Shown: piece by piece, positions 1-10,403 of the stretch
Position numbering within the stretch: position 1 is the first letter of the stretch
Layout: the number at the start of each line of letters is the position of its first letter
DNA from: Neofusicoccum parvum
Lineage: Eukaryota > Ascomycota > Dothideomycetes > Botryosphaeriales > Botryosphaeriaceae
DNA length: 64,000 nucleotides
Direction of reading: 5' to 3'
NCBI GenBank assembly: GCA_020912385.1
Contig: CP087213.1
Location: forward strand, 620,001-684,000
Notes under the pieces: model-generated
Told to the model about the DNA's origin: nothing
Seen by the model: only the letters and a program-made list of their open reading frames with translations
Database searches by the model: none
Made by a program: the position numbers and the translations under genes

Positions 1-361
1 GCTTGCAAAGCATTACCTCAGAAGACAGGGATCTCTCTGCGCCGATTCTCAAATGAAACTTGGATAGACTGCGCCTGAATTGCCTAATCTCGGACGTGAA
101 ATTCGAATGATGCCTGATGAAGAAATTCATATCTTGATGCTTTTCATTTCACATCTCTATTTAACAGTTCATTATCTTGTTGCTATGGTACAATTATGTA
201 TAATTCTCTCAGACCGTCTTCTTCTAGTTCCGAGGACCAACATCTTCCATTTCCCTAAACGCCATCCGTATGCATCCGGCAATGATGTAGAGTGGAATAT
301 TGTCATAAGAGAGGAGACTCCCAGTGATCCATGCCGAAGGTAATTCTATTGCAGGTCCAGG
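1..361. other. 3' flank of ERV1, no gene seen
   Basis: This is the downstream side of the leftward ERV1 gene. The only reading frame, about 87 codons on the plus strand, has no recognisable protein character. I see no RNA gene or repeat here. Confidence 0.5.
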
Positions 362-1176
362 TCATGGATCGCAGCTGCCGTCCTTCCAGCCCGTCCGCCA
401 GCGCTCTTCCCACTTGTTGCAATCGAATTGGTTCTTGCCCAGCTTCTCGTTGACAGCGTTGTGCGCCTCGCACATCCAGCGGCCAAACTCGTCCCTCGAG
501 CTCACGCGCGGGGCGTTCTTGTCCTCGGCCAGCCAGCGCTGGAAGTCCTCGGCGCACGTCCAGCACGGATACAGGTTGGAGAAGGTGTACATGAAGCGGC
601 GCGTGTCGGCCTGCAGCTGCGGCGACGGCCGCGCCGGGTAGTTGCCCGTGATGGCGTGCAGCAGCGTCCACGACGAGCGGCCCAGCTGCTCCACGTCCGG
701 CGGGCAGTTGGAGGGGAGCTCGGGGAAGGACGAGGTGGTGGAAGACGCGGTGGTGGCGGCGGGGGAGGTGGAAGCGGAGGTTACGGCGCCGGGGCTCTTG
801 CTGCTGGTCTGCCCTTTGGCCATAGCGAACCATGAGGATACGGAGGTGCATGTGCGGCAGCTGGCATGGTGGCAACTGCGGTCAGCTTGTGTGGCGGCGT
901 GGAGAGCGATTGGGAGTAGCTGGGAAGGTGAATGCGCGCGCTCTGTAGGTGGTCTGCTTACGGCTTCCCATCCGGGCCGAGCACGATACCCTTCGGCAAC
1001 TTCTTGGGTGCGTCGTCGCCGGCGACGTGGGCCTGGGTAGCTGCGTCATTGCCGTCGTTGCTGGACCGCGCAGCGGCGGAGGGCGCGTCGAGCGGTTGCG
1101 CCGGCATGCCTGTCGTAGTGAACACAGCGCACAAGAACCTGGCGAGGATCGGGTACTCGGTGAAGGTCAGAGGCAT
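362..1176 (-). CDS. ERV1: FAD-linked sulfhydryl oxidase ERV1/ALR
   Basis: Predicted oxidase of the mitochondrial intermembrane-space disulfide relay, which reoxidises Mia40 and passes electrons to cytochrome c or oxygen. Two exons: 1176-962 and 860-362, with a 101-nt intron (GTAAGC donor, CAG acceptor). Splicing joins PKGIVLGPDGKP to CRTCTSVSSWF and gives 237 residues. The N-terminal shuttle pair is CRTC (about residues 73-76), and the catalytic CxxC lies in YPCWTCAEDF (about 171-174). The FAD-binding end carries HNAVNEKLGK followed by FDC, as is standard in the family. A Ser/Thr/Ala-rich linker separates the shuttle segment from the catalytic domain. The start is uncertain: ATG at 1176 gives a hydrophobic leader, whereas ATG at 1107 (MPAQPL) looks more like other fungal Erv1 N-termini. 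The CRxC shuttle and the lack of an ER membrane anchor argue against Erv2. Confidence 0.88.
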
Positions 1177-1429
1177 CGCAGGATTATCAATTTGTAAGAA
1201 AGTCGCGGATGGTTCCAGAGGGCAGGCCCTGTCCGTGCTCCACTGACCGTGGGCGCGGACCGGGGAGGCCCTGGTGAATGACGCGCCCGCCTGCCCGGCC
1301 GCTGCCGAGCTCAGCGACAGCTGTGTGCGCCCTTGGCCTTTCACTTCCCACAAACCCACACCGCGGGGTTTCTGTTTCTCTGGCAAGAGTTATGCCTCCG
1401 TCTCCGTCCCTCTTTTTTGCTTTTGAACC
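1177..1429. promoter_or_regulatory. Shared ERV1/HEM4 divergent promoter region
   Basis: Only about 250 bp separate the ERV1 start codon (leftward) from the HEM4 start codon (rightward), so both promoters must lie here or overlap the coding ends. The HEM4-proximal 60 bp are pyrimidine-rich (a TTTTTTGC run before the ATG), as is common upstream of fungal start sites. I cannot name a specific factor site. Confidence 0.5.
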
Positions 1430-2392
1430 ATGAGCGCCTCGACTGCTGCCGCGCCCCTCGCTGCCGACAAGATCCCCGTCCTTCTCCTCAAGACGAAGTC
1501 GACGCCCACCGACGGCTATGAGGAATACTTCCACGCCGCGGGTGACGGCCACTTCGACCCGGTCTTCGTCCCCGTGCTGGAGCACCGCTTCCGGGACGAC
1601 GCGCTGAAGCGGTTGAGCGCCGACGTCGCGCACGGCGGCTTCAGCGGCGAGCCCGGCCGCGCAAAGTACGGCGCCGTCATCTTCACGTCGCAGCGCGCCG
1701 TCGAGGCCTTCACGCACGTCGTCCAGGACCTGCGCCGCGAGAAGCGAGACGTCGACGCCCTGCTCCCGCCCACGCTGCCCTTCTACGTCGTCGGCCCGGC
1801 CACCGCGCGCGGCCTGCGCGCCATCGGCCTGCAGTGCCCCATCCTGGGCGAGGAGAGCGGCAACGGCGAGGTCCTGGCCCGCTTCATCCTCGACCACTAC
1901 AGCAACCTGCTCGTCCCCGCCGGCGGCGGCGGCAGGAACGCGAAGCTGCCCGTCCTGTTCCTGGTCGGCGAGCAGCGCCGCGACATCATACCCAAGACGC
2001 TGCAGGCGCCGGGCCTGCCGGCCGAGCGCCGCGCGCAGGTCGACGAGGTCGTCGTCTACGAGACGGGCGAGATGCAGTCGTTCCGCGAGGATTTTGCCGC
2101 CGTCGTCGCCAGGAACCGGGCCGCCGGCGTCGCGCAGCAGTGGGTCGTCGTCTTCTCGCCGACGGGCGGGAGGGCGATGCTGGAGACGTTGGGCCTCTTG
2201 GATGACGGGGCGGATAAGACGGTGCTGCAGCGGGAGGACGGCGGCAGCACGCATATTGCGACGATTGGGCCCACCACGAGAGACTATCTGGCGAAGTTTG
2301 GCTATGCGCCTGATGTCTGCGCGAGGAAACCAAGCCCGGAGGGCGTGGGTAACGGCATTGAGGATTTCATGAATGGCTTTGCTGCCAACTGA
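1430..2392 (+). CDS. HEM4: Uroporphyrinogen-III synthase
   Basis: Intronless 320-residue protein that should cyclise hydroxymethylbilane to uroporphyrinogen III, the fourth step of haem synthesis, in the cytosol. Family features are visible along the bilobed HemD fold. These are the N-terminal strand IPVLLLKTKS, YGAVIFTSQRAVEAF in lobe 1, FYVVGPATARGLRAIGL, the lobe-2 stretch VLFLVGEQRRDIIPKTL, VDEVVVYETGE, the WVVVFSPTGGRAML segment, and the C-terminal HIATIGPTTRDYLAKFGY. Length fits fungal Hem4 proteins (about 270-320 residues). The ATG at 1430 follows a pyrimidine-rich leader and is the first in frame. It diverges from ERV1 over about 250 bp, and both products bear on mitochondrial redox and haem supply. 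Codon use is strongly GC3-biased like its neighbours. Confidence 0.93.
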   Translation: MSASTAAAPLAADKIPVLLLKTKSTPTDGYEEYFHAAGDGHFDPVFVPVLEHRFRDDALKRLSADVAHGGFSGEPGRAKYGAVIFTSQRAVEAFTHVVQDLRREKRDVDALLPPTLPFYVVGPATARGLRAIGLQCPILGEESGNGEVLARFILDHYSNLLVPAGGGGRNAKLPVLFLVGEQRRDIIPKTLQAPGLPAERRAQVDEVVVYETGEMQSFREDFAAVVARNRAAGVAQQWVVVFSPTGGRAMLETLGLLDDGADKTVLQREDGGSTHIATIGPTTRDYLAKFGYAPDVCARKPSPEGVGNGIEDFMNGFAAN

Positions 2393-3193
2393 GGTGTGGC
2401 TGGAACATGCCGCGGGCACTGTACCCGCATAGCTGAACCGTGAGACAGTTGGCTGGGCGGCGGCTTTATCTATGACGCTGTAAATTTCCACAAGTGCGTC
2501 GATGTCTGAGATGAGACCAAACGGCCGGTTTGAATGCGAGATCGCAAAAGAAAGCATCCATAGAGATTTTACCGGGACAAGTTATAGCAATCATGCACCT
2601 TGCACCCTCTTTGATACAATGTGGGCACTCGGAGAGATGCCCCCCAGCTGACGGTTTCAGCATTATTGAATGTTATTGTTTGACATGTCAGCTGCTTTAC
2701 CACCTGCTTTACCGCCTGCTTTCTTTCGGTCTCTGGCCGTACTGAACTCCCTGTGCTATTTGGGGACGATGCATTCACGTGTGTACAGGTCGGTTCGAGA
2801 AGTGTTGCAATACACGCATACATCCATGGGCAGTTGAGGCAATCATCCGGACAGGTTTGATATTTCTTCCACTGCACGTTTGCGTTCGGACGAATGCTCT
2901 AACTAACCATGGGTCAATGCAGGCACAGCGCGGGCAGACGCGTTGCGATTTGATGACGTCAGAAACGCGTTGGAGCTAAAATGGTCGCGTACAGCTCTTC
3001 TCCTACTCCTCTAACCTCGCCCGTTCCACCAATGCTGCTTTCCATTGTTGTCAACCACCCTCTACTTCAGTAAGACATCGTAGCACAGCTTCCGCAAGCT
3101 CCATTTCATCCCCGCCACCTACCATCAAGAAGCAATTGTGCTCAACCCCATCAACTCACATCACCTCTCCCTTACACCTCGACGCAATACACC
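2393..3193. other. Intergenic region holding a repeat copy
   Basis: No gene is recognised between HEM4 and the next gene. The stretch holds repeat copy A (2787-2912), and a pyrimidine-rich leader with CACCTCGACGCAATACACC precedes the next ATG at 3194. Confidence 0.5.
2787..2912. repeat. Dispersed inverted repeat, copy A
   Basis: Core 2831-2905 (75 bp) has inverted ends: CAGTTGAGGCAATCATCCGG on the left, and on the right the reverse complement of TAGTTAGAGCATTCGTCCGA. The inversion extends outward to CATGG on both sides. The core aligns without gaps to copy B at 3635-3709 at about 55 of 75 positions by eye. The left flank, AGGTCGGTT then TTGCAATAC, also matches the outer arm of copy C at 56.5 kb. 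There is no coding potential. Confidence 0.75.
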
Positions 3194-4711
3194 ATGGTCT
3201 CCGGTACCAGGCAGTCCGCCCGCCTCGCCACTCAGGCCGACAACGAGCCGACGACGTCGCAGGAGCACACCTCCCCCAAGGGTACCAAGCGCAAGGCCGA
3301 TGCGACGTCACCCAAGAATGCCCGCGGTGGCAAGAAAGCTGAACCCGAGAAGAAGCAGAAGACTCTCGAAGAGTCCATCGAGGGCGCTGCCGAACCCAAC
3401 GAAGTCGATATGATAGAGGCTGCCAAGGCCGTTGAGGGTACTGAGAAGCAGACTGAGAGCAAGGGCGAGGAGACTGCCCAGGACGGCCACCAGGATGGTG
3501 ACAAGCAGGAGCACACGGAGGAAGGCGACAAGAACGGCGAGACTTCCGGGCTGAAGGAGCCGACGTCCGCTAGCGCAGGTGAGTCCTCGTCACTTCTCTG
3601 CCACGAGGGTTACGTGAAAATACACTTTGATGGGTAGTTGAAGCATTCTTCCGGGTACGCTTGAGATTTCTTGCATTGCAAAGTTGCGTCCGGGCGCATG
3701 CTTCGACTACCTTTGTAACTTTATTACAACAATTCACGAACTAATCACGTATGTGGGCTACTCTGACATTTTTTCTTTTTTAGACGGAGCCGTCCAGGAG
3801 GACCCGAAGCGCGAGCAGAAGATGCCGACCAACATTCTTGAGAAAGGAATTATCTACTTCTTCATTCGCAGTCGTGTTGGTGTCGAAGACCCTGAAGGTG
3901 CCGAGGACCTGCAGCGCACCTTCTTCGTCTTGCGCCCTCTTCCCAAGGAAGCCAAGCTCGGAGATGGAGCGATCCAGGACAGCGAGAACAACAGACTATT
4001 CGCTCTTCCCAAGAAGGTCTTCCCCAAGAGCAGTAGCGACAGGTTTATGGCTTTTGTGGAGAAGGGCAAGACCACCATGAAGAATCTCAAGGAGACTTTC
4101 TTTGCGGGCTCTGAGTATGAGATGAAGACTCAGGGAACCCGCGTCGTGCCTTCTTCAAACCCGGTCGGTGAAGGCGTCTACGCGCTCACCGAAAATGGAG
4201 GCAGTTCTCACCTCGTCTACATGCTCACCATCCCATCCGAGATTGGTGAGGTCCAGCAGGAGCTTGGCCTGCGTGAGAAGGCCAGCTACGTCATGAGTGC
4301 CAAAAACCCTGAGAGGAAGGGTCCGGCCAGTGCCCAGCTTGATCAGAGCCCTGAGTTGCCCAAGGAGTAAGTTTTTATTCCGCTATCCCAACGTACGTTG
4401 CTGGTGACATTTGCTACAGGATCCTCGAGGAGTTCCGCGGTCGTGCTTGGGCGCCCGTCAAGCCCAATTATCTGCAGTACGACAATGTTCAGGTTCTGCT
4501 CATCGGAGAAGGTGCCGGAGACAATCTTGGACGTGCTCTTGAGCCAAAGTCCAAGGATCAGAAGGCGGGCAAAGAAGAACCGCAGGAGGAGCTTGAGAAG
4601 CTGGAGCACGAGGATGAGCTCCGCGTTGAGCATCTTCACGGCGACGACACAGTCTTCGATGACCTCAAGATCAGCAAGGATGAGTATCCCAAGGTTCCCA
4701 CTACCTGGTAA
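3194..4711 (+). CDS. Conserved Pezizomycotina protein, function unknown
   Basis: Three exons, 3194-3578, 3784-4366 and 4420-4711, give 419 residues. All junctions keep frame (GTGAGT/TAG, then GTAAGT/CAG). The first about 130 residues are acidic, Lys/Glu-rich and disordered, and start with basic KRKADATSPKN, which could act as a nuclear signal. The core begins at MPTNILEKGIIYFFIRSRVG and continues through LPKKVFPKS, RFMAFVEKG and SHLVYMLTIPSEIGEVQ. The C-terminal part has LEEFRGRAWAPVKPNYL and QVLLIGEG, then a charged tail. I know this family from ascomycete genomes, where it is sometimes labelled 'BTB domain transcription factor', but I see no BTB fold and assign no function. Intron 1 (205 nt) is long for this genome because it contains repeat copy B. 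Confidence 0.8.
3635..3709. repeat. Dispersed inverted repeat, copy B (in intron 1)
   Basis: A 75-bp element inside the 3579-3783 intron. It begins TAGTTGAAGCATTCTTCCGG and ends CCGGGCGCATGCTTCGACTA, so the ends are imperfect inverted repeats. It aligns without gaps with copy A, including the interior TTTCTT and TTGCGT blocks. About half of the differences are C/T or G/A. Confidence 0.75.
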
Positions 4712-5947
4712 TAGATTTGCATCAGTCAACCTGGGTGTGAAGCTCAACACACAGCTAATTCACAGATGGTTCAAGTGGAAAGGGCTGTTCTGGGCATGGT
4801 TTCCTGGCTTCTTCTGTCGGCGTTAGTGGAAGGCATAAAAGGCACCGGAGATGGCAGGCTCCAACGGACATACCTGGCGTCTCAGGGACACCTGCTCTAG
4901 TAGCTTTAGAGCCTCACATATCTGAGGGTACTCATGGGCAGTCAATTAAATAGCAAGCAATATATAACATTCCTTGATACTACTGATATTGTATATCCAG
5001 AAAGACTTGAATTATTGCAGTCATCTCCAGGCAAAGCAATGACAGGGAGGTAAAAGCCCCACAGATTGCGGGTGAAGCACATCTTGACTTGTTGGCTTAT
5101 GTACACGGACAGCCAGCCTCACTTTCGCCGACAGGCATCATGCAACAGCACTCTTGGCTGAATGGGTAACTCACCTTGAAATTGAAGAACTGCTAACACT
5201 TGATCTCAGTAAGTCCATTAGACCACCCAAAGAGGAAACCAGCGGCGAGTTCGAACGCCACAAAGAGTTTCTCCACCGACGATCAAACAGTAAATAGAGT
5301 GGATTGCGAGCACGAATAAGTAAACCAGCGATAGAGTTGGTTTCTTCCCGATCAGCTGGTAACTCTATACCAGCTGGGCGGTTTCTTTTGCTCTGATCGT
5401 ATGGCATACTGCACCTTTCAGTGGACATCTCCAGGCTTATCTCCTGGTGAATGTTCTATTTTTCCACTGCCGCGTTAATATTCTGCATCTCGCTGCTCAG
5501 CATCCGAGTTCATACCAAGGCGAGACGGCCCACTGGAATAGATTGCTTGGACTGTAGAAAACCAAAGATTGGTTGTCTACGGATCAAAATTCAATCGAAG
5601 TTTCGAACAAGAGGGAAGCTCTGCGTGAATACGGAGAAGTTCAAGTGGTCGTCTGGGTGAGGACGCGCCCCAGAAACGAGATCTCGTCCGAGCGAACGCT
5701 TCAACTCACTCTGCCGTCGCCCAAATGTGAAAGAATCAGTTAGTCGAACTCCACAAGATACATTTACTTTCATTACATACTACTTCGCCGCAAACGGGGG
5801 GGGTATCAGAAACAACACAGAAAAACGACCCAAACCCAAGAACCCATACCCATCAGTCAGTCCCCTTCCCTCACTTCACCTCCGCACCGGCAACCCATGC
5901 CTCAACCCACCCCTCCCCAACTCCAACCCATCCGCCATCCCCGGCTG
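4712..5947. other. Convergent intergenic region, no gene recognised
   Basis: 3' flanks of two convergent genes. One minus-strand frame (5428-5171, 85 codons) has no family resemblance. A short hairpin, CAGCTGGTA/TACCAGCTG at 5353-5376, could be a terminator-like or chance structure. Confidence 0.45.
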
Positions 5948-6814
5948 CTACTGCTGCTGCTGCTGCTGATCGCGAGGGTACTGCGGAGTCTGCTGCACGT
6001 AGACCTGGTCGGCGGCGGCGGCGCCGTCGCCCTGCTTCAACGGGTCGTACCCGGCCACGCCGCCGGCCGTCAGCAGCTTGTTGCGCTTCTTCTCGCGCGC
6101 CAGCAGGATCAGGGTCAGGAAGAAGGCGGCCGCGAACGGCACGCCGACGCCGATGCCCACGCCCGCCAGCTCGGCGCCCGTGTAGCCGTCGTTGCCGCCG
6201 CCGCCGCCACAGCCCCCGCAGTCCATCGTGCCGTTCTGGCTCCCGTCGGCGGAGGGGGAGTTGCTGGAGGCGGCGCGTGCTGCGAGGACGTTGCTGCCGG
6301 CGGAGGAGGAGGTGAAGTCGGAGAGCGGGATCATGATGTTGGAGGTGAGGGTGAAGGTGTTGATGCCCGACGCGCAGTTGTCGAGCGAGGCGCCGCACGA
6401 GAAGGAGTTGGGGGAGGCGCCGTTGATGTCGCAGAGGCGGAGGGGCGTGCTGCCGGAGGGGTTGCCTGGAGGGGGAGAAAAAAAGGTTAGCTTTTTTACT
6501 TTCTTTTTTTGTGGATGTCTGATCGAGGTCTGGATATGCGACATGAAGGAACGGGGGGCAGAGTGCTTTCTTTTTTTTTTTTTGTTTTAAAGGAAAGGAG
6601 CAGAGGGTCACGTACTGTCTCTGCAGTATTGGGTGCAAGCTTCATCGTCCCAGCTCTCGTCGGTGCAGGAGCCGCGGGAGGTGAGGCCGTCAGCGAGGCA
6701 GAGTCCGTTGCCGAGACAGTAGGCACCGGAGCTACAGCAGGCCGAGTTCGCGGCGGCGCTGTCGCAGGGAACGTCGTCGCTGACGGTGCCGTCAGGGTAG
6801 TAGCAGGTACTCAT
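5948..6814 (-). CDS. Cys-rich single-pass membrane protein
   Basis: Two exons, 6814-6616 and 6465-5948, give 238 residues. The 150-nt intron has a GTACGT donor and CAG acceptor, and splicing joins YCRDS to NPSGSTPLRLC. The N-terminal half has a repeated-Cys ectodomain starting MSTCYYPDG, with CDSAAANSACCSSGAYCLGNGLC and further Cys at TQYC and RLCD. A Ser/Ala-rich stretch and a Gly-rich linker follow. One hydrophobic segment (GVGIGVGVPFAAAFFLTLIL, about residues 170-192) is followed at once by a basic stop-transfer run REKKRNK, a short cytosolic tail and a terminal six-Gln run. This is a common layout in fungal plasma-membrane sensor-like proteins, with no known activity. No cleavable signal peptide precedes the ectodomain, so the start could lie further upstream. 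Confidence 0.75.
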
Positions 6815-8020
6815 TTTGAGGTTGCGTTTTGGCGGGAGACTTCCTCGAGGTGTGCGAAAAGGGCGCGATTGGCTGAATTGGGCAGCGGGAAGGCGAAGGG
6901 CGGTAAAGACGGCTGGGAGGCTCTGTCTCCTGTTTGGACAATGGCGCGTGGAGACGATTGACGCGTGTACTGTATCTCCCGGGCTCTGATCTCAACACCA
7001 ATGCCGAAGGATTCGCGCGTATGGCAGAGGTCGGGCGCGGACAGGCAGGAGCCACGAGATAAATACACAGAGAGAAAAGAGAGCAAGGAAGAGAGCTGAG
7101 AACGTAGGACGCGCGAAGAACAGTGCTCGTGGTCGGTCCACCGCCAGGTCAACAGGCCAAAGCAAGTCGGGCTACTCCACACAGCTAGACAGGAGCCGCC
7201 AGATGATCCATTCCCTGTATAACGAGCTTGTTTAAAAATACGCCCGGTCCTCCAATAACAGCACGCCGCGGCGCTCAGCCTTAATCTCCTGCGGCGGTGA
7301 TAGGCAGTGGGGGCCAGGCTGTCAGATCCTGCGGCTCCACACGTGGTTGCGCGGTCGAGTCCACTGAGGGCGGACGCGCGGTGCCGTGGCCGCCCTGGCT
7401 GCTCGAGCACGCGGAGGCCACAGCCGTCGACAGCGTCCGGGGCGAGAGGGCAGAGGGCAGACGGCAGACGGCAGAGGGCGAGAGGCGCTGCGGGCCATGC
7501 CAGCTGTCGTGGTGCGGTGGCACTGGGGGTGCCCGGCCGTGCGCCGTCAGGTCTGTGGTCTCCTGGGGCCTTGCGGCGCCCTGCCCGCGTCGGCTCTTCC
7601 CGGCCGGTGTCCTGCACAAGAGCCTCAACCCAGCCTCGCCCTCTCCTCTGTCTCAGCGCTTGTGGATCCGGCAGAGCCACACTGGCTGGCTTCGACTCTC
7701 CATCCCCCAGCATCGTCCACGCGAAGAGGCCGATGCCGATGCTGCCACACATCCACGCCAAGCTGCCTACTTCGCCAGAGCCACCGCGGAGGGACCGAGA
7801 GTGCGTGTTTCAGGCGTAGATTGTCTGCATGATGAGCCGTCGTATTCTGGAAGTTGACTTTTCGACCATGCCTCTTCTCACAACATCAATGCCGAGTCCC
7901 GAGCCCCCAGAGCCAGCCCCCGCGAATTGAGTGGGCGAGTGAGTGCACCGTGGACCTCCCCCCCGCACTGCAACCAGGACCTATACAAACCGTCGCCACG
8001 CCAATCACAGTCCACTATGC
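6815..8020. other. Intergenic region, no gene recognised
   Basis: 5' flank of the membrane protein gene and 3' flank of the next one. Several long overlapping frames on both strands (for example 7761-6811 minus) are GC-driven and of biased composition. A short GGCAGA-type tandem run lies near 7446-7485. Confidence 0.45.
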
Positions 8021-9451
8021 TCAATCTCGCTCCTCATTTCGCACATTTCGTCCCCCGGACCTTGCCAGCCTCACCCTCCTGAGGTACTCCGCCGGATCGA
8101 GCGACTGTTGAGCCGCATCTCTTGTCCGGCCAACTTCAGCCGCCGGGTCCATGACAGTGCTGGCATTGCCGTGTTCGTATGGCTGCTCCAAACCGTCGAA
8201 CGACCGAGCCGCAGAGTGTGCTGCCCCCGACTCGTAGTCCTCAGCTGTTTGGGGAGGAGGGTCTGAGTGAGGTTGACTCGACGTCTGCGAAGGACGCGGT
8301 CGAGGCGCCAAGGGAGGAGCAGCAAGAGGCGGAGGAGGCGTGAAATCTTCAGACCTCGTCGGCGTCCGCGCCCCCTCAGCGCCGCCCTCATCCCTCCACC
8401 TCCCCGGCACCACCTCCCGCCTCACCTCCTCCCCCCGCGCCGCCCGCTCCGCCGCCGCCGTGTCACCCGACTCGCGCATCGCCCGGACGAGCTCCGCGTG
8501 CTCCGCGTCCGCGAGCCTGCGCAAGCTCGCCGCCGCCACGGCGCGCAGCTGCACGGCCTCCTCGTGGGCGCGGCGGGCGGCTCGCTCGGCGACGCTGCGG
8601 CGCACGGCCATCGCGAAGTCCGCGTCGGCTGCGTCTCGCTCTTCGTCGTCGGCGGAAGGCGAGGGCCGAGGCGCGATGAGGCCGCCGCGGAGGCTGCCGT
8701 AGGGAGGGAGGGTGGTTAGCGGTCGTCCTCTGCGGCGGGGGGAGGGCGGCGGCGGCGACGACGACGGCGTGCAGTGCGGCCGTCGGCGGCGGCGTCGGAG
8801 GCGGCGCTGTTCTTCGACTTCGGCTTCGGGGATGCTGGCGAGGAGGCTGTCGCTGTTGCGGCGCCTGCTGTCCCTGGTCGGGCCTGCCTCGAGATGACCG
8901 AGGCCCAGCAGCTCGGAGGTCTCCGGCCCCTCTATGTATATAGGGACGTGGTCCGCGTCCCCGGGGTGGTGGAGGGCCGGCGGCGTGGCTTCTCGGGAAG
9001 GGGTGTCGATCCGGGCTGGGTAGGCGACTTGGTGGAGGTGGTGGAGGCCGGAGTTTTGGGCTGTGTATGGGATTTGCTGGTGGTGGTATCGCCCGGTCAG
9101 GTTGTATCTTCCCGGCACGAGCCGTCCTTGTGACTGAATCAGCCCGCGGTAGCCGCGAAAGTCTGTGGGAGTAGCAGCGCTGCTGGCGACGTATTGAGGG
9201 GCGTTAGCGTTGGTGTCGATGTCGGGGGCGTTAGCTGAGCCGGCAACGGCAACGGTTCCGTCGTCACTGTATTCGAGGCACCACTCGCAGATGCCGCCGG
9301 CGCGGTGGTCTTCGAATGTGCGGTGGCGGGGTGGACCTGGGGCGCAGGTGCGGGCGCCGTACATGTCGGCGACGATGCATGACTCGGTTTGTGCGTGGTA
9401 GGTGATGTGGTTACACTCATGGTAGATGGTTGTGAGAGATGTGAGGCACAT
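8021..9451 (-). CDS. Hypothetical protein, Cys/His N-terminus
   Basis: Single exon, 476 residues, not assigned to a family. The N-terminus MCLTSLTTIYHECNHITYH carries Cys and His with further Cys at SCIVAD, RTCAPG and ICEWCLEY, a spacing that recalls small zinc-binding N-termini of uncharacterised ascomycete proteins. The middle holds a poly-Arg run with a Ser/Pro tract (about residues 215-245) that could be a nuclear signal. An Ala/Arg/Glu-rich predicted helix lies about 275-345 (AMAVRRSVAERAARRAHEEA), followed by a Pro-rich disordered tail. The start is the first ATG in frame, and the reading frame is far longer than expected by chance in non-coding DNA here. Whether the C-terminal end is exact is unknown. 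Confidence 0.6.
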   Translation of the reverse strand: MCLTSLTTIYHECNHITYHAQTESCIVADMYGARTCAPGPPRHRTFEDHRAGGICEWCLEYSDDGTVAVAGSANAPDIDTNANAPQYVASSAATPTDFRGYRGLIQSQGRLVPGRYNLTGRYHHQQIPYTAQNSGLHHLHQVAYPARIDTPSREATPPALHHPGDADHVPIYIEGPETSELLGLGHLEAGPTRDSRRRNSDSLLASIPEAEVEEQRRLRRRRRRPHCTPSSSPPPPSPRRRGRPLTTLPPYGSLRGGLIAPRPSPSADDEERDAADADFAMAVRRSVAERAARRAHEEAVQLRAVAAASLRRLADAEHAELVRAMRESGDTAAAERAARGEEVRREVVPGRWRDEGGAEGARTPTRSEDFTPPPPLAAPPLAPRPRPSQTSSQPHSDPPPQTAEDYESGAAHSAARSFDGLEQPYEHGNASTVMDPAAEVGRTRDAAQQSLDPAEYLRRVRLARSGGRNVRNEERD

Positions 9452-10403
9452 CTTGCCCTAGAGAAGAGAGTGCGCTTGATGGGAAAGAGAGAGAGAGTGT
9501 GTGTGTGGTTATGGGACCGCCGGAGCCGGAGAGTAGAGGGTATTCTGGGTCGTCACTGGGGCGAGGCCGAGGAAAGATATTGAAGCTGTTTCTGCGTGCG
9601 CCGTGTTGAAAATGGAAGAAGTTAAGTGATATATGCCGTGGTGCTGGCGGAATGCGAGCGTCTTGCCCGTGCAAACACTGCAGTGAAAATAAGCAAAGGA
9701 CAGCTTGAAAGACAAGAAAGGCAGGGACATATGGTGGCAGGGTTAAGAACCTTCCGTTTACCAGTTGCGCTGGAGCTATGTGCTGGCAAGCGATAGGCAC
9801 GACACGCTGAGGCCCAAGGCTCGTTGTTTCCAAAATCACAAGTACAAGTACCCCAGGTCTGCGGATTCCTAGGACAAAACAAGGTGATTTGATATCTCAC
9901 TGTCCTGAAAGAATACCAAGCACCTGGCGATTGCAGCCACCGCTGTTGTGTTGTACGTAGAGGAGCGGTCCGACATATGCATGCAAGATATGTTTATACC
10001 GGCTAGGCGGGTCTTGCTAGCATGGCGGAGTGTCTTAAAGCATCAAACCCCGCAGGCGTGCCTACTTGACCGTGTTAGTTCCCAGCAGGGGCGAGCAGGT
10101 TCGCTCATGTAGCCAAAGGTGAGTCGGCTGCTTTTTTGCTCTTGTTTTCCCGTTGCCTTGGAGTTGTTGTCACTTACTATTGTTTCCTCCCTGGCGAGGA
10201 GAGAACACAAATCAACCAAGGCTCGGATCTCGAGAATCGATGACGAGTTTGGAAGCGGAGAGCGGAGCGCACACCTGACGGCCTGTTGGAGAAACAGCTG
10301 AATATTTACAGACCAGCAATGCCCATGCCAACGCCGCGCCCAGATGGATTGAAAAGACTACCTATCTGTCACAGTTGCTTTAATACAGCGCTGCATGCCG
10401 CCT
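9452..10403. other. Intergenic region, no gene recognised
   Basis: 5' flank of the hypothetical gene and 3' flank of SHM1. A (GA)n(TG)n dinucleotide run lies at about 9487-9507. Nothing else could be supported. Confidence 0.45.

Noticed and set aside
1187..2557. 456-codon minus-strand frame antisense to HEM4
   Set aside because: Shadow of the HEM4 coding strand caused by GC-rich third positions.
5171..5428. 85-codon minus-strand frame between convergent genes
   Set aside because: Short, without family resemblance or splice context. Kept only as part of the intergenic note.
6811..7857. Long opposed frames upstream of the single-pass membrane protein gene
   Set aside because: GC-driven open frames with low-complexity translations. 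The minus frame also overlaps a start codon region better explained as promoter.
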